DNA of 37,786 nt from contig JAFGNZ010000203.1 in the NCBI GenBank assembly GCA_016926755.1, positions 1 to 37,786 on the forward strand. Reading direction: 5' to 3'. The DNA comes from Myxococcaceae bacterium (lineage in GTDB: Bacteria; Myxococcota; Myxococcia; Myxococcales; Myxococcaceae). Position numbers and translations under genes: made by a program. A model generated the notes under the pieces. That model had not been told where the DNA came from. It was given only the letters and a program-made list of their open reading frames with translations, and did not search any database. Shown here in pieces: positions 7,979 to 16,291 of the stretch (position 1 is the first letter of the stretch; each line of letters starts with the position of its first letter).

Positions 7979-8923
7979 CTACTCGCAGGCGCCGCAGTCG
8001 CTCAGGCAGCTGCTGGCCTGGGTGCCCGTGCCACAGCTCTCGGTGAACTGGCACACGCCGTCACCGCAGGAGTAGACGTCCTCGGAGCGGATGCGCGTGG
8101 TGAGCGGCAGATACGTCCGCCCGTTGTACGTGCACTCCGTGTAGAACACCCCGGACGGATCCAACGTGCAGAACGCCTCGCAGCTCCCCACGTGGCCCAG
8201 CGGGCTGCACTGGGCGCCCTGGGCGTCCTGCGGCGTGGTGAGGCCGCAGGCGCGCGGGCTGCTCTCGTCGTCGTTCAGGTACGCGCCGTCCGTGCCCGCG
8301 AAGAGGCCCTCGCTCCGGAAGAGGTTGCCGAAGAAGCACCCCTCACGCCGCGGGAAGCTCTGCAGCTCCTCGGCGGTGTAGGGGATGGACTGCTGCTGCG
8401 CGGTGCGCCCGAGCACGGACAGCGGCACGTGCATCCCGTACTTGTTGACGTGGGCCGCCAGGCACGCGGACACCAGCTGCTCCTCCGCCTCGGTGATGCG
8501 CTGGCCACTGGCCCAGCCCGGCGCCAGCCCCAGCAGGCCCTGCCACGTGTAGGAGGCGCCCGTGGACGGATCCTGGTAGCTGCGGGACTCCCCCTCCGGC
8601 ACCGCGCACTTCACCACGTACTGCATCACCCCGGCGTTCAGCGCGGCATCCTGGGCGAACCAGCTCGAGAAGTCGGCGCTCGCCAGCCCATTGATGGAGA
8701 GCCCGTTGATGGAGAGCCCGTTGATGGAGAGCCCGTTGATGGAGAGCCCGTTGATGGAGAGCCCGTTGTCCCCAGCCAGCGCCTGTTCCCGCGAGAGCGG
8801 GGCCTCGATGGGGCCGCCTGCATTCTCCAGAGGCCCACACGCCACGCTGCCCATCAGCAGCACCAGGGTGGCCATCTGGCTGCTGCTCGCCATGAAGCTG
8901 GCTCGCTTCGTACGGATTTCCAT
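7979..8923 (-). CDS. Cys-rich lipoprotein with NGLSI pentapeptide repeats
   Basis: About 314 aa, starting at ATG 8923 with GCAGGAGG upstream on the minus strand (8932-8939). The N-terminus (ATLVLLMGSVACG) is a lipoprotein signal with Cys29 as the likely acylated residue. Residues 53-77 are five exact copies of NGLSI. The rest contains W/Y-rich stretches, many Cys and the ending CGDGVCQFTESCGTG...CLSDCG, a pattern like the myxobacterial cysteine-rich repeats, so an oxidising, extracytoplasmic setting is likely. A central leader, SSWFAQDAALNAGVMQYVVKCAV, begins the mature domain. No enzyme motif was recognised. The gene is divergent from the cyclase gene. NGLSI obeys the five-residue, Leu-centred period of pentapeptide-repeat proteins, but five copies make little more than one coil. 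Confidence 0.85.
   Translation of the reverse strand: MEIRTKRASFMASSSQMATLVLLMGSVACGPLENAGGPIEAPLSREQALAGDNGLSINGLSINGLSINGLSINGLSINGLASADFSSWFAQDAALNAGVMQYVVKCAVPEGESRSYQDPSTGASYTWQGLLGLAPGWASGQRITEAEEQLVSACLAAHVNKYGMHVPLSVLGRTAQQQSIPYTAEELQSFPRREGCFFGNLFRSEGLFAGTDGAYLNDDESSPRACGLTTPQDAQGAQCSPLGHVGSCEAFCTLDPSGVFYTECTYNGRTYLPLTTRIRSEDVYSCGDGVCQFTESCGTGTQASSCLSDCGACE
8691..8765 (-). repeat. Five exact 15-bp in-frame tandem repeats
   Basis: On the plus strand the unit TTGATGGAGAGCCCG occurs five times without a mismatch. A sixth, partial unit (CATTGATGGAGAGC register) begins at the left edge and the array ends at TTGTCC. Because 15 is a multiple of three, slippage would change length without shifting the frame. 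Confidence 0.95.
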
Positions 8924-8941
8924 GATCTTTCCCCTCCTGCG

Positions 8942-8960
8942 TTGGACTGGTGCTGTCCAA
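8942..8960. promoter_or_regulatory. Operator-like inverted repeat upstream of the lipoprotein
   Basis: TTGGAC and GTCCAA form perfect 6-bp arms around 7 bases, just upstream of the ribosome binding site of the minus-strand lipoprotein gene. A binding site for a dimeric regulator, or a leader hairpin, is possible. Confidence 0.4.
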
Positions 8961-9165
8961 CCGATGCGCTCATCCAACCAGAGGGGTCTGACATCGCCGC
9001 CGGGCCGAGGCCCTCCGCCAGGGTGGCCACCCAGGGGCCCTGGATCCCAACCTGACGGATCCCCGCGGACTGGGTCCCGGAGAGGAACAGGTGGCGCCGC
9101 GCAGCGCCGACCGCCCAGGTCCTCCCCTGGCCCCCCGGGCACGGGGCAGGCTCGGCTTCGCGGAT

Positions 9166-9181
9166 GTCAGAGGGCTCTGAC
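9166..9181. promoter_or_regulatory. Operator-like inverted repeat GTCAGAGGGCTCTGAC
   Basis: Perfect 7-bp arms with a 2-base centre. It is contained in the plus-oriented copy of the GATGTCAGANNNCTCTG element, and its inverted partner lies at 8979-8995 near the divergent gene. Shared control of both genes is an inference. Confidence 0.4.
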
Positions 9182-9373
9182 AGAACGGCCAGTCCGTAAA
9201 GCCCTGCTGGGGCAGGAACCCAGGGGCCCTGGGCCGCAACCCCGAGGATCCAGCACGACGGAGGCGCGAAATGTCGCTACCCTGTGAACGCCGGTGCTTG
9301 GGAGGAGGTCCTCTCCACCCGGTGCGTGCCACTCTTGCCCCCCAGGGCAGCCCTGCTACAGCCTCGCCTCGCC

Positions 9374-12300
9374 ATGCCCGTGCGTACTCCGCCCCTCGCC
9401 GGTGACGCCCCGGGGAGCTCCCACCCCCCAGCTCCTCCGGCGGCGCCCTCGGGCACGGTGGTGTTCGTCTTCACCGATGTGCAGAGCTCCACCCAGCTGT
9501 GGGAGCAGTGCGGCGAGCCCATGCAGGCGGCGCTGGACGTGCACAACCGGGTGCTGCGCGCGGGGCTGGCCGCCAGCTCGGGCTATGAGGTGAAGACCCA
9601 GGGCGACTCCTTCATGGTGGCCTTCCCCAGCGTGGCGGAGGCGGTGCGCTGGTGCCTGGAGGCGCAGGAGGCGCTGCTGAACGCGCCCTGGCCCCCGGGA
9701 ATCCTCGCCCACCCCCAGGCCGCGGAGGAGCGCGGGCCCCAGGGGCGAGCGCTGCACCGGGGCCTGCGCGTGCGCATGGGCGTGCACCTGGGCGAGGCCG
9801 AGCGCCGCCTGGACGAGCGCACCGGCCGCGCGGACTACTTCGGCCGCACGGTGAACGTGGCGGCCCGCGTGGCGGGTGCGGGCCACGGCGGCCAGGTGCT
9901 GCTGAGCAGCGCGGCCTGGTCCCAGGTGGCCCACCGGCTCGAGGAGCTGGGCCACCCCGCGGTGCGAGCCCTGGGGGAGTTCCGCTTCAAGGGCCTCGAC
10001 GAGCCCGTCGCGTTGATCGAGGTGCTGCCCGCCGCCCTGGCGGACCGGAGCTTCGGGCCCCAGCGGGCCATGGAGGAGCGGCGGGGCAACCTCCCCTCCG
10101 TCATGGGCGCGCTGGTGGGCCGGGAGGAGGAGCTCCAACTCCTCCGGCAGCGGTTCCACGAGGGCGCGCGGCTGGTCACCATCCTCGGGCCTGGAGGCAT
10201 GGGCAAGACGCGCCTGGCCACCCACTTCGGCAGCACCCAGCTCAACTCGCAGCAGCGCTGGGGGGGGGGCGTGTGGCTGTGCGTGCTGACGGAGGCCACC
10301 ACCGCCGGAGACATCTGCCACGTCGTCGGCCAGGCGCTGGATGTGGATCTCACCCACGGCGGGAAGGAGGAGGAGCCGGCCGAGCAGATCGGCCGCGCGC
10401 TGGCGGGCCGGGGGCAGGTGCTGCTCATCCTCGACAACATGGAGCACCTGATGGGCCACGTGTCGGCCACCCTGGGCCGGTGGATGGCGCTGGCCCCGGA
10501 GGCGCGCTTCCTCGTCACCTCGCGCGAGGCCATGCGCCTGCCCGGCGAGTGGGTGCTGGATCTGGCGCCGCTGGGGCTGCCGGCGGATGAGGAGACGTCG
10601 CTGGAGGCCATCTCCCGCGCGGACGCGGTGCGCCTCTTCGTGCAGCGCGCGCAGGCGGCCCAGGGAGACTTCGTGCTGACAGCGGAGGAGGCTCCCCGGG
10701 TGTCGGAGATCGTCCGCCGCCTGGATGGCATCGCGCTGGCCATCGAGCTGGCCGCGGCGCGCACCCCGGTGCTGGGGGTGGCGCAGATTCGCGAGCGGCT
10801 GTCTCGGCGCTTCGAGCTGCTGCGGGCCGGACGCCGGGATGCCTCGGCGCGGCAGTCCACGCTGCGGGGCGCCATCGACTGGAGCTGGAACCTGCTGGAG
10901 CCCGCGGAGCGCCAGGCCCTGGCGCAGGGCTCGGTGTTCCGCGGCGGCTTCACCCTGGAGGCGGCCGAGGCGGTGCTGGCGCTCCCCGCGGACAGCCCGG
11001 ACGTGCTGGATGTCATCCAGTCGCTGCGCACCAAGTCGCTGCTGCGGACCGCGCCCACGGGGGACATCACGGGGGAGCGGCGCCTGGCGTTCTACGAGAG
11101 CGTGCGCGAGTACGCCTCGGAGCGGCTGGCGGAGCCCGGCGCCGAGGCGACGGCGGGGGCCACGGTGGTCGCGCGGCACGCGGACTTCTTCCTGGGGCAT
11201 GCCCGCATGCTCACCCGCCTGTTGCATGCCAGCAGCGGCGTGGAGGCCCTGCGCCGGCTCTCGGCGGAGCGCGAGAACCTGCTGGCCGTGTGTGACAACG
11301 CCCTGGCCTGGCGCCCGGAGACACCCGAGTCCCTGGCGCGCGCGCTGGGGGGGCTGATCGCGCTCGAGCCGGACGTGAAGGCGCGTGGGCCGTTGAACCT
11401 CACGCTCGAGCGACTGGACCAGGCCTTGGGGCGGGCCGCTCGCCTCCCGGTGGACGCGCGGCTGCTCGCCGAGGCCCTCGCGGTGCGCGGCCGGACCCAC
11501 CTGGGGTTGGGCCGGCTGGCCGCCGCGCGCAAGGATCTGGAGGAAGCGCGGAGGGCCTTCCAGGGGCTGGGCGCGGCGGCGCAAAAGAAGCGGGTGCTGG
11601 TGGAGCTCTCCATCGTGGCGTGCCACGAGGGGGACATGAACGTGGCGTGGGCGCTGGTGCTGGAGGCCCAGGCGCTGCCCTCGGGCGGGGACCAGTGGCT
11701 CGAGGGCTATACGGTGGGCAACCTGGGGCTCGTCGAGCAGTTCCGCAGCGGCTTCAAGGCGGCCGTGCCCCACCTGCGCAAGGCGCTGGAGCTGTTCCGC
11801 GGGCTGGGGGATGCCACGTTCGAGGTGGCCTTCCTCATCAACTATGCCGTGGCCATTGGCGAGCAGGGGCAGATGCGCGAGGCGGTGGCGCTGCTGGAGG
11901 AGGCGCTGAGCAAGTCCACCCACCTCGGGGAGCGCTTCAGCCACGCCACCGCGCGCCTGAACATCGGGTGCCTGCTGTTGGAGGAGAGCCGGGCCGCCGA
12001 GGCGGTCGAGCACCTGGAGGCGGCCGTGCCCATTGGCCGGCAGCTCGGCAGCCGCATCCTGGAGGCGTGCGCGCGCGGCGAGCTCGGTCGCGCGTATCTG
12101 GGGCTGGGTGTGCCGGAGAAGGCCGAGGCCCACCTGCGCGAAGCCATCGCCACCCTGTCCGAGGTGTCTCGCTGGCACATGCTGCGCTTCTCCGCCCACC
12201 TGGCCGCGGTGCAAGCCGCGCGGGGCCAGCTCCCGGCGGCGCAGGAGGGCTTCCTCGCGCTGGAGGCCGCGCCAGAGCTGCGCGAGGACGCGGTGCTGGG

Positions 12301-12499
12301 GGAGCTGGTGTCCCTGCTCCGCGCCGCGGTGGATCTGGCGCAGGCGCGCACGGAGGTCTTCTCCGAGCGGGTGGAGCAGTGCGTGGCGGCGGCGCGGCAG
12401 CGGCTGGAGCGGGCGCGGCGGGCTCCCCCGGCGGCGGCCTCGTCGGATCTGCGCAGCGCGCTGCGGCTGCTGGAGCAGTGGCTGCCGCGGCCGGGCTGA
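9374..12499 (+). CDS. Class III nucleotide cyclase-STAND ATPase-TPR protein
   Basis: About 1041 aa from ATG 9374; a GTG at 9284 is in frame and possible, but neither start has a clear Shine-Dalgarno. Residues about 28-220 form a class III cyclase homology domain: VFVFTDVQSSTQLW with metal-binding Asp35, KTQGDSFMVAF with Asp78, and the ADYFGRTVNVAARV stretch typical of the fold. Then a linker and an NB-ARC/STAND ATPase: Walker A GPGGMGKT with Lys278, Walker B LLILDN with Asp354, and a MalT-like winged-helix region (RQSTLRGAIDWSW). The last 350 residues are helical, Ala/Leu/Glu-rich TPR-like repeats. No DNA-binding domain is seen, so this is not a classical SARP. It probably couples ligand or partner binding by the TPR part to NTP-dependent switching and to cyclase output; whether the cyclase is active is not provable here. 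Divergent from the NGLSI lipoprotein. Confidence 0.88.
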   Translation: MPVRTPPLAGDAPGSSHPPAPPAAPSGTVVFVFTDVQSSTQLWEQCGEPMQAALDVHNRVLRAGLAASSGYEVKTQGDSFMVAFPSVAEAVRWCLEAQEALLNAPWPPGILAHPQAAEERGPQGRALHRGLRVRMGVHLGEAERRLDERTGRADYFGRTVNVAARVAGAGHGGQVLLSSAAWSQVAHRLEELGHPAVRALGEFRFKGLDEPVALIEVLPAALADRSFGPQRAMEERRGNLPSVMGALVGREEELQLLRQRFHEGARLVTILGPGGMGKTRLATHFGSTQLNSQQRWGGGVWLCVLTEATTAGDICHVVGQALDVDLTHGGKEEEPAEQIGRALAGRGQVLLILDNMEHLMGHVSATLGRWMALAPEARFLVTSREAMRLPGEWVLDLAPLGLPADEETSLEAISRADAVRLFVQRAQAAQGDFVLTAEEAPRVSEIVRRLDGIALAIELAAARTPVLGVAQIRERLSRRFELLRAGRRDASARQSTLRGAIDWSWNLLEPAERQALAQGSVFRGGFTLEAAEAVLALPADSPDVLDVIQSLRTKSLLRTAPTGDITGERRLAFYESVREYASERLAEPGAEATAGATVVARHADFFLGHARMLTRLLHASSGVEALRRLSAERENLLAVCDNALAWRPETPESLARALGGLIALEPDVKARGPLNLTLERLDQALGRAARLPVDARLLAEALAVRGRTHLGLGRLAAARKDLEEARRAFQGLGAAAQKKRVLVELSIVACHEGDMNVAWALVLEAQALPSGGDQWLEGYTVGNLGLVEQFRSGFKAAVPHLRKALELFRGLGDATFEVAFLINYAVAIGEQGQMREAVALLEEALSKSTHLGERFSHATARLNIGCLLLEESRAAEAVEHLEAAVPIGRQLGSRILEACARGELGRAYLGLGVPEKAEAHLREAIATLSEVSRWHMLRFSAHLAAVQAARGQLPAAQEGFLALEAAPELREDAVLGELVSLLRAAVDLAQARTEVFSERVEQCVAAARQRLERARRAPPAAASSDLRSALRLLEQWLPRPG

Positions 12500-12587
12500 A
12501 GTTCGAGGTGGGCGGCCTGTACTCCCGTGGCGCCCCTGCCCCCGCTTGGGAGCGCGGGAGCGAGGCCCTCATGGGAACTTCCAGGCT

Positions 12588-13946
12588 TCATGCGCTGGAC
12601 CCAGCTCGCCCCCGGTGGCGCTCGGCCACGCGGTACAGTTGGGTGAGCGAGAAGTCCAGCAGCGACTGGCGCGAGCGCATGTACTTGGAGGCGCGCACGA
12701 ACGGTAGCCACACGCGCTGGCCCACCCGCACCTGCGTCTCCTCCAGCTTCTTGCGAGGAATCCACTGCCCGCCCAGGTGGCGCACCAGCACCTGCCCCAG
12801 GTAGGCGCCCACCGTCGGCACCGCCCGCTGGTCGATGTTCTGCCGCTCGAGGGTTTCCGGGAAGTTCTCCACCCAGAACTGGAAGTCCACATCGCTGAGG
12901 GACTCAGGCGTCTGCTCGAAGACGGAGGGCACCTCGGTGTGCAGCAGCGCCACCAGGTACTCGGCCAACAGCGAGTAGTGCTCCAGCGCCGCCTTCATGT
13001 CCGGCACGTCCGCGGGCAGCGCGGCCTCCGCGGGCAACCACTCCTCGGGCTCTGGCGGTGGGTGGGCGTTGAGCTCGGCGATTCTCCGCTGGCGCTTGTG
13101 GATGCCCACCCTCTCCACCATGCGAGTCAGCAGGGGCGCCACATCCGGGTGGAAGCGGGGCTCCACGGGGGCCAGAGCCGCGTTGCGCTCATGCAGGGTG
13201 TGCAACACCGTGTCGCGGTCCAGCTCCGGGCGTAGGTGCACCAGCGCTCGGGCTTGAGCCTGACGGGCCTCCTCGCGAGTGAAGTCCGCCGCGGTGGGCC
13301 ACGTCACCAGCAACACCGAGCCGTTGGGCAGCTCCTCCACTCGGTGGGCGGGGGTGGAAAGCATCCGCTCGCGGCCCACCTTTGCCACCAGCTGAGGACC
13401 AAACACGTTCAGCCAGCACACCTCATAAATCGTGTCGAACCCGTCCCGGTACGAGGTCGCGTCATCGCGCCCGAAGTTGGGAAAGTCCGCCAACTCTCGG
13501 TCCGCCGTGCTGTGGGCTGAGGCATACGGGACCAGGTAGTGGGAGGACCATGCGCGGACCAACTCTACGAACCTGCTGCAGCGCTCCTTCTCGCTGAAAA
13601 AGGTGAGCGGCTGCACATGGAGCATGACACTCAATTCTCGGGGGGACTGCTGAAGCCCGAAACTGAGCACCGACGACATGAAGGGATACGTCGTGTGATG
13701 GAGCCCGCACGTCGCACCGTACTCATCGAGTCGATCTTCCACCGCCTTCCAGACGGCGGCGCGAGAGTATCTTCGCCTTCGCTTGCTCTTGACGACGTCC
13801 GGCATCCACTCCCCGGCGTACTCCTCGAGCGCCTGGAGAAACGGCTCCAACGCCCGCTTGACCTCCACCTGAGGCTCGAAAAGCCCGTCCCAGGAGAGGG
13901 TCAGGCTGTCCTCCACATCCAGGTCTTGGAGCGTCAACAACTTCAT
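12588..13946 (-). CDS. DUF3396/type VI immunity-like protein (SitI-like)
   Basis: A 452-aa protein without a signal peptide. Residues about 1-240 follow the pattern of the DUF3396 (type VI immunity, TsiV3-like) family: early SLTLSWDGLFEP, then MSSVLSFGLQQSPRE, a middle segment with FFSEKERCSRFVELV, and YEVCWLNVFGPQLVAKVG...RVEELPNGSVLLVTWPTAADF. In this family related genes sit beside lipoprotein or secreted toxins. The C-terminal about 200 residues are an extra charged region of unknown role (ADVPDMKAALEHYSLLAEYLVALL). ATG at 13946 overlaps the stop of the upstream lipoprotein gene (ATGA), giving coupled translation. That coupling and gene order, toxin first and protector second, support an immunity function, but neutralisation is inferred. 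Confidence 0.75.
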   Translation of the reverse strand: MKLLTLQDLDVEDSLTLSWDGLFEPQVEVKRALEPFLQALEEYAGEWMPDVVKSKRRRRYSRAAVWKAVEDRLDEYGATCGLHHTTYPFMSSVLSFGLQQSPRELSVMLHVQPLTFFSEKERCSRFVELVRAWSSHYLVPYASAHSTADRELADFPNFGRDDATSYRDGFDTIYEVCWLNVFGPQLVAKVGRERMLSTPAHRVEELPNGSVLLVTWPTAADFTREEARQAQARALVHLRPELDRDTVLHTLHERNAALAPVEPRFHPDVAPLLTRMVERVGIHKRQRRIAELNAHPPPEPEEWLPAEAALPADVPDMKAALEHYSLLAEYLVALLHTEVPSVFEQTPESLSDVDFQFWVENFPETLERQNIDQRAVPTVGAYLGQVLVRHLGGQWIPRKKLEETQVRVGQRVWLPFVRASKYMRSRQSLLDFSLTQLYRVAERHRGRAGSSA

Positions 13947-16099
13947 TGGATCAGCACCTCCACCCCCTGAACCTTCGCTTGCACCCTCTTGATGGCGCCC
14001 CTCAGGCCTTCCAGCCTCTCAGGCAGGAGTATGCCACCCTGGTAGACAAGACGGACGTGCTGTACTTGGACGCGCTGCTGGAGGGACGGCCGCAGGATGT
14101 CCAACGTTCCGCCGTAGTACTCCAAGGCGGCGCGCGCATCGCCCCCCATTGTCGCCATCAAATCCTCGCCCTCGAGCTGCGCGAGGTAGCGGCTCTTGAA
14201 GCTGAAGGACTCCACGCGGGGAAGTTGCCCAGCGGGAGGCTGCTGTTCGATGACGAGGACATCCGCGTAGCGGATGCCGGGCACTCGCGGCTTCGACACG
14301 CCCACGTGCACTTCGATGCGAGGCTGGTGGAAGCCCTGGAGCCAGCGGCGCTGCGCCAGCGGCAGGTTCGCGTCCGCACGCAGCACCTCGACCATGGCGC
14401 GCTCGAAGGCCAGCCCTCGGGCGAACGCCCCTCGCATCCGCTCGTACGCCTCCCACCGCAGCGGCCCTCCCGAGCTCTTGCCCTGCTCCAGCTCCGTCAG
14501 TCTCCGCTCGCGGTAGCTGCGGTACTCCTCCCAGAGCGCGTAGCCCTCCGGCACTCCCGGGGGCGGGGAACCGAGCGTGGCGCGCAGTCGCTTGAGCAGC
14601 GCCACGTCCGCAGGCAGGCGCGGGCCCGGCGCTTCCAACTCCACCTGCTGGAGCTTGGCCTCCACCACCTCCGCGCTGTGGCCGGCTGCCTCGTCCACCA
14701 GCGAGGCCAGCCCGCCCAGCGCTCCGCCTGGGGCGGGCCTCGGCTCGGGGGCTCCCGCGCGCTCGGGCCGGGCCTCGGACAACCATGCCTGCGCTCGCGC
14801 CACGTTGCCGCGTGCCTCGTACAGCGCCACGGCGGCGGGCTCGCCCCCCGCTCCCACGAAGACGGCGGCCTCCCGGCTGGCTCGAATGTAGCGCGCCAGC
14901 TCGCTCAGCCCGTCTACCCCCAGCCGCTCCGCCACCTGCCACGCCACACGCCGCAGCGCCTCCAGCCTCAGCTCCGGCACCGAGAGCCGAAGCCGCGCAC
15001 CTCTCGCCTCAGCCAGGTACCGAGCCCCCTTGCCTCCGGCGTACAGCGCTACCAGCACCGCCGCAGGCGCCAGCTCGCGCGTGGCCTGCTCGTACTGTCC
15101 CTGTGTCAGCTCCCCCAACCCGTGCGCTGTGCCCGCCGCCAGGTGGTAGAAGCCCAGAGGCACTCCGAGAGTCACGTGGTCGAAGGCGCCCAGCGCCTCG
15201 TTGCCGGGGGCGTAGTGCTCGCGCCCCATCTCCCGTTCCACCTCCCACTGCGCCTGTTGGTAGGCCAGCGGCAGCCGCTGGAGTTGCTCACTCATTCTCT
15301 GGTAGCGCGCCCCGTCGCTCGCCGGGCTGCTGTTGAGCGCGTCCGCGGCGGCTTGCCCCAGACCTCGCAGCACGTCCGAGGCCCGCTCGCCCCGCTCCGG
15401 ATAATCCGTCAGCTTCAGCCCGCGCCGCTCCAGTTCCTGGCGCACCGCCTCCATGTGCCCCAGCGTCTGGACCAACTGCTTGTCTCGCGCCAACAGCCCC
15501 AGCAGTTGTCCCAGCTCGTCATCGAAGCTGGTGTGGACAATGAAGAGGGCGAACACCTGCGCATAGGCCCCGTAGTCCCGCGTGGCCTGGAGCAGGAAGG
15601 AGGCCCTCTTGCGCGTGAGCGCCGCTGAGGCCCGCGCGTCCACCAACGGCCCCAGCGCTCCCAGCCTCACCGCGCCCCACTCCCCCAGCCGCTCCACCAC
15701 CCGTCCCATGTCCACACCGCGCTGCAACTCCAGGTAGTCCTCCACCGAGGGGCACGCCAGCAACGGCGCGAGCACCGCCTCGTCTCCAGAGGACTCCTCC
15801 GGCCACCCTTCTGGCACCTGAGAGCAACCGGGGATCGTGGCCGCTGCGAGCTGCGCTTCTCGTCGCGGCTGCTCCCGCCTCCGGGATGCCGCCGTGTCGG
15901 GTGCCGCCTGGGGAGTGCTGGGCCGGTAGCGCAGCGCCTCGTACCTCATCACTCCGCCCAGCGGCGGCTGAGGCCTGCCGACCACGCAGCCCGCCACCAA
16001 TCCCCAGATCACCAGCCCCCCCCACCGCTGAGCGGCGCGGTGGTGGCGCAGGTTCAAACGCCTCGCCCGCGTGAGGCCTCCTCCTCCGCTCACAGGCAC
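13943..16099 (-). CDS. Large lipoprotein, probable SitA-like polymorphic toxin
   Basis: Up to 718 aa from GTG 16099; TTG 16057 (giving MNLRHHRAAQRWGG) is an attractive alternative, since GGAGGAGGAGG lies ahead of it and the signal peptide then has normal length. GGLVIWGLVAGC is a lipobox, so the protein should be lipidated in the envelope. The middle is helical, with a short hydrophobic or Gly-rich patch (LAPAAVLVALYAGGKGARYLA), as often precedes toxin tips. The C-terminal about 150 residues (IRYADVLVIEQ...VESFSFKSRYLAQL) look like a restriction-nuclease-fold tip (Tox-REase type), but the usual ExK appears as SFK, so catalysis is uncertain. Lipoprotein plus C-terminal tip plus coupled immunity gene is the layout of SitA toxins passed by outer-membrane exchange in myxobacteria. 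Assignment to that family is inference. Confidence 0.68.
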   Translation of the reverse strand: MPVSGGGGLTRARRLNLRHHRAAQRWGGLVIWGLVAGCVVGRPQPPLGGVMRYEALRYRPSTPQAAPDTAASRRREQPRREAQLAAATIPGCSQVPEGWPEESSGDEAVLAPLLACPSVEDYLELQRGVDMGRVVERLGEWGAVRLGALGPLVDARASAALTRKRASFLLQATRDYGAYAQVFALFIVHTSFDDELGQLLGLLARDKQLVQTLGHMEAVRQELERRGLKLTDYPERGERASDVLRGLGQAAADALNSSPASDGARYQRMSEQLQRLPLAYQQAQWEVEREMGREHYAPGNEALGAFDHVTLGVPLGFYHLAAGTAHGLGELTQGQYEQATRELAPAAVLVALYAGGKGARYLAEARGARLRLSVPELRLEALRRVAWQVAERLGVDGLSELARYIRASREAAVFVGAGGEPAAVALYEARGNVARAQAWLSEARPERAGAPEPRPAPGGALGGLASLVDEAAGHSAEVVEAKLQQVELEAPGPRLPADVALLKRLRATLGSPPPGVPEGYALWEEYRSYRERRLTELEQGKSSGGPLRWEAYERMRGAFARGLAFERAMVEVLRADANLPLAQRRWLQGFHQPRIEVHVGVSKPRVPGIRYADVLVIEQQPPAGQLPRVESFSFKSRYLAQLEGEDLMATMGGDARAALEYYGGTLDILRPSLQQRVQVQHVRLVYQGGILLPERLEGLRGAIKRVQAKVQGVEVLIQ

Positions 16100-16177
16100 A
16101 GGCGCGGAGTCAGGGAGCAGTAGAGCCTTCTGTTGGAGGGAAGACCACGCCCTCGCGGGTCGCCCGATGATGGGGTG

Positions 16178-16208
16178 TGGATTCGGCCAGATCCCTTGGC
16201 CGAATCCA
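16178..16208. promoter_or_regulatory. Strong 12-bp perfect hairpin
   Basis: TGGATTCGGCCA and TGGCCGAATCCA are perfect arms around a 7-base loop (GATCCCT). It lies downstream of the acyltransferase stop and upstream of the lipoprotein toxin gene, both on minus. There is no T-run on the exit side, so it is either a terminator without a U-tract or an operator of the toxin gene. Confidence 0.55.
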
Positions 16209-16291
16209 TGCCTTGAACTGCCTCGGGTTCTCGGCGAGGCCCGAGCCCATCAACCGCGTCTGCTCCCCGTGTCGCGGTCTCAATGAGCCGC

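Larger units (their letters stand above)
8924..9373. other. Divergent intergenic region with several inverted repeats
   Basis: The region lies between the lipoprotein and cyclase starts. It holds TTGGAC-N7-GTCCAA (8942-8960), two copies of the odd palindrome CCAGGGGCCCTGG (9031-9043 and 9220-9232), GTCAGAG-GG-CTCTGAC (9166-9181), and an inverted pair of the 17-bp element GATGTCAGANNNCTCTG (8979-8995 on minus, 9163-9179 on plus). No clear -35/-10 pair was found. Confidence 0.6.

Noticed and set aside
9356-12214. A 950-codon open frame antisense to the cyclase-STAND gene
   Set aside because: It is a shadow of strong G/C third-position bias; the product is Gln/His/Arg/Gly-rich without domains, while the sense strand has clear motifs.
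9374-12499. SARP/AfsR-type transcription regulator
   Set aside because: It has a cyclase domain at the N-terminus and no OmpR-type DNA-binding domain, although the STAND and TPR parts are similar.
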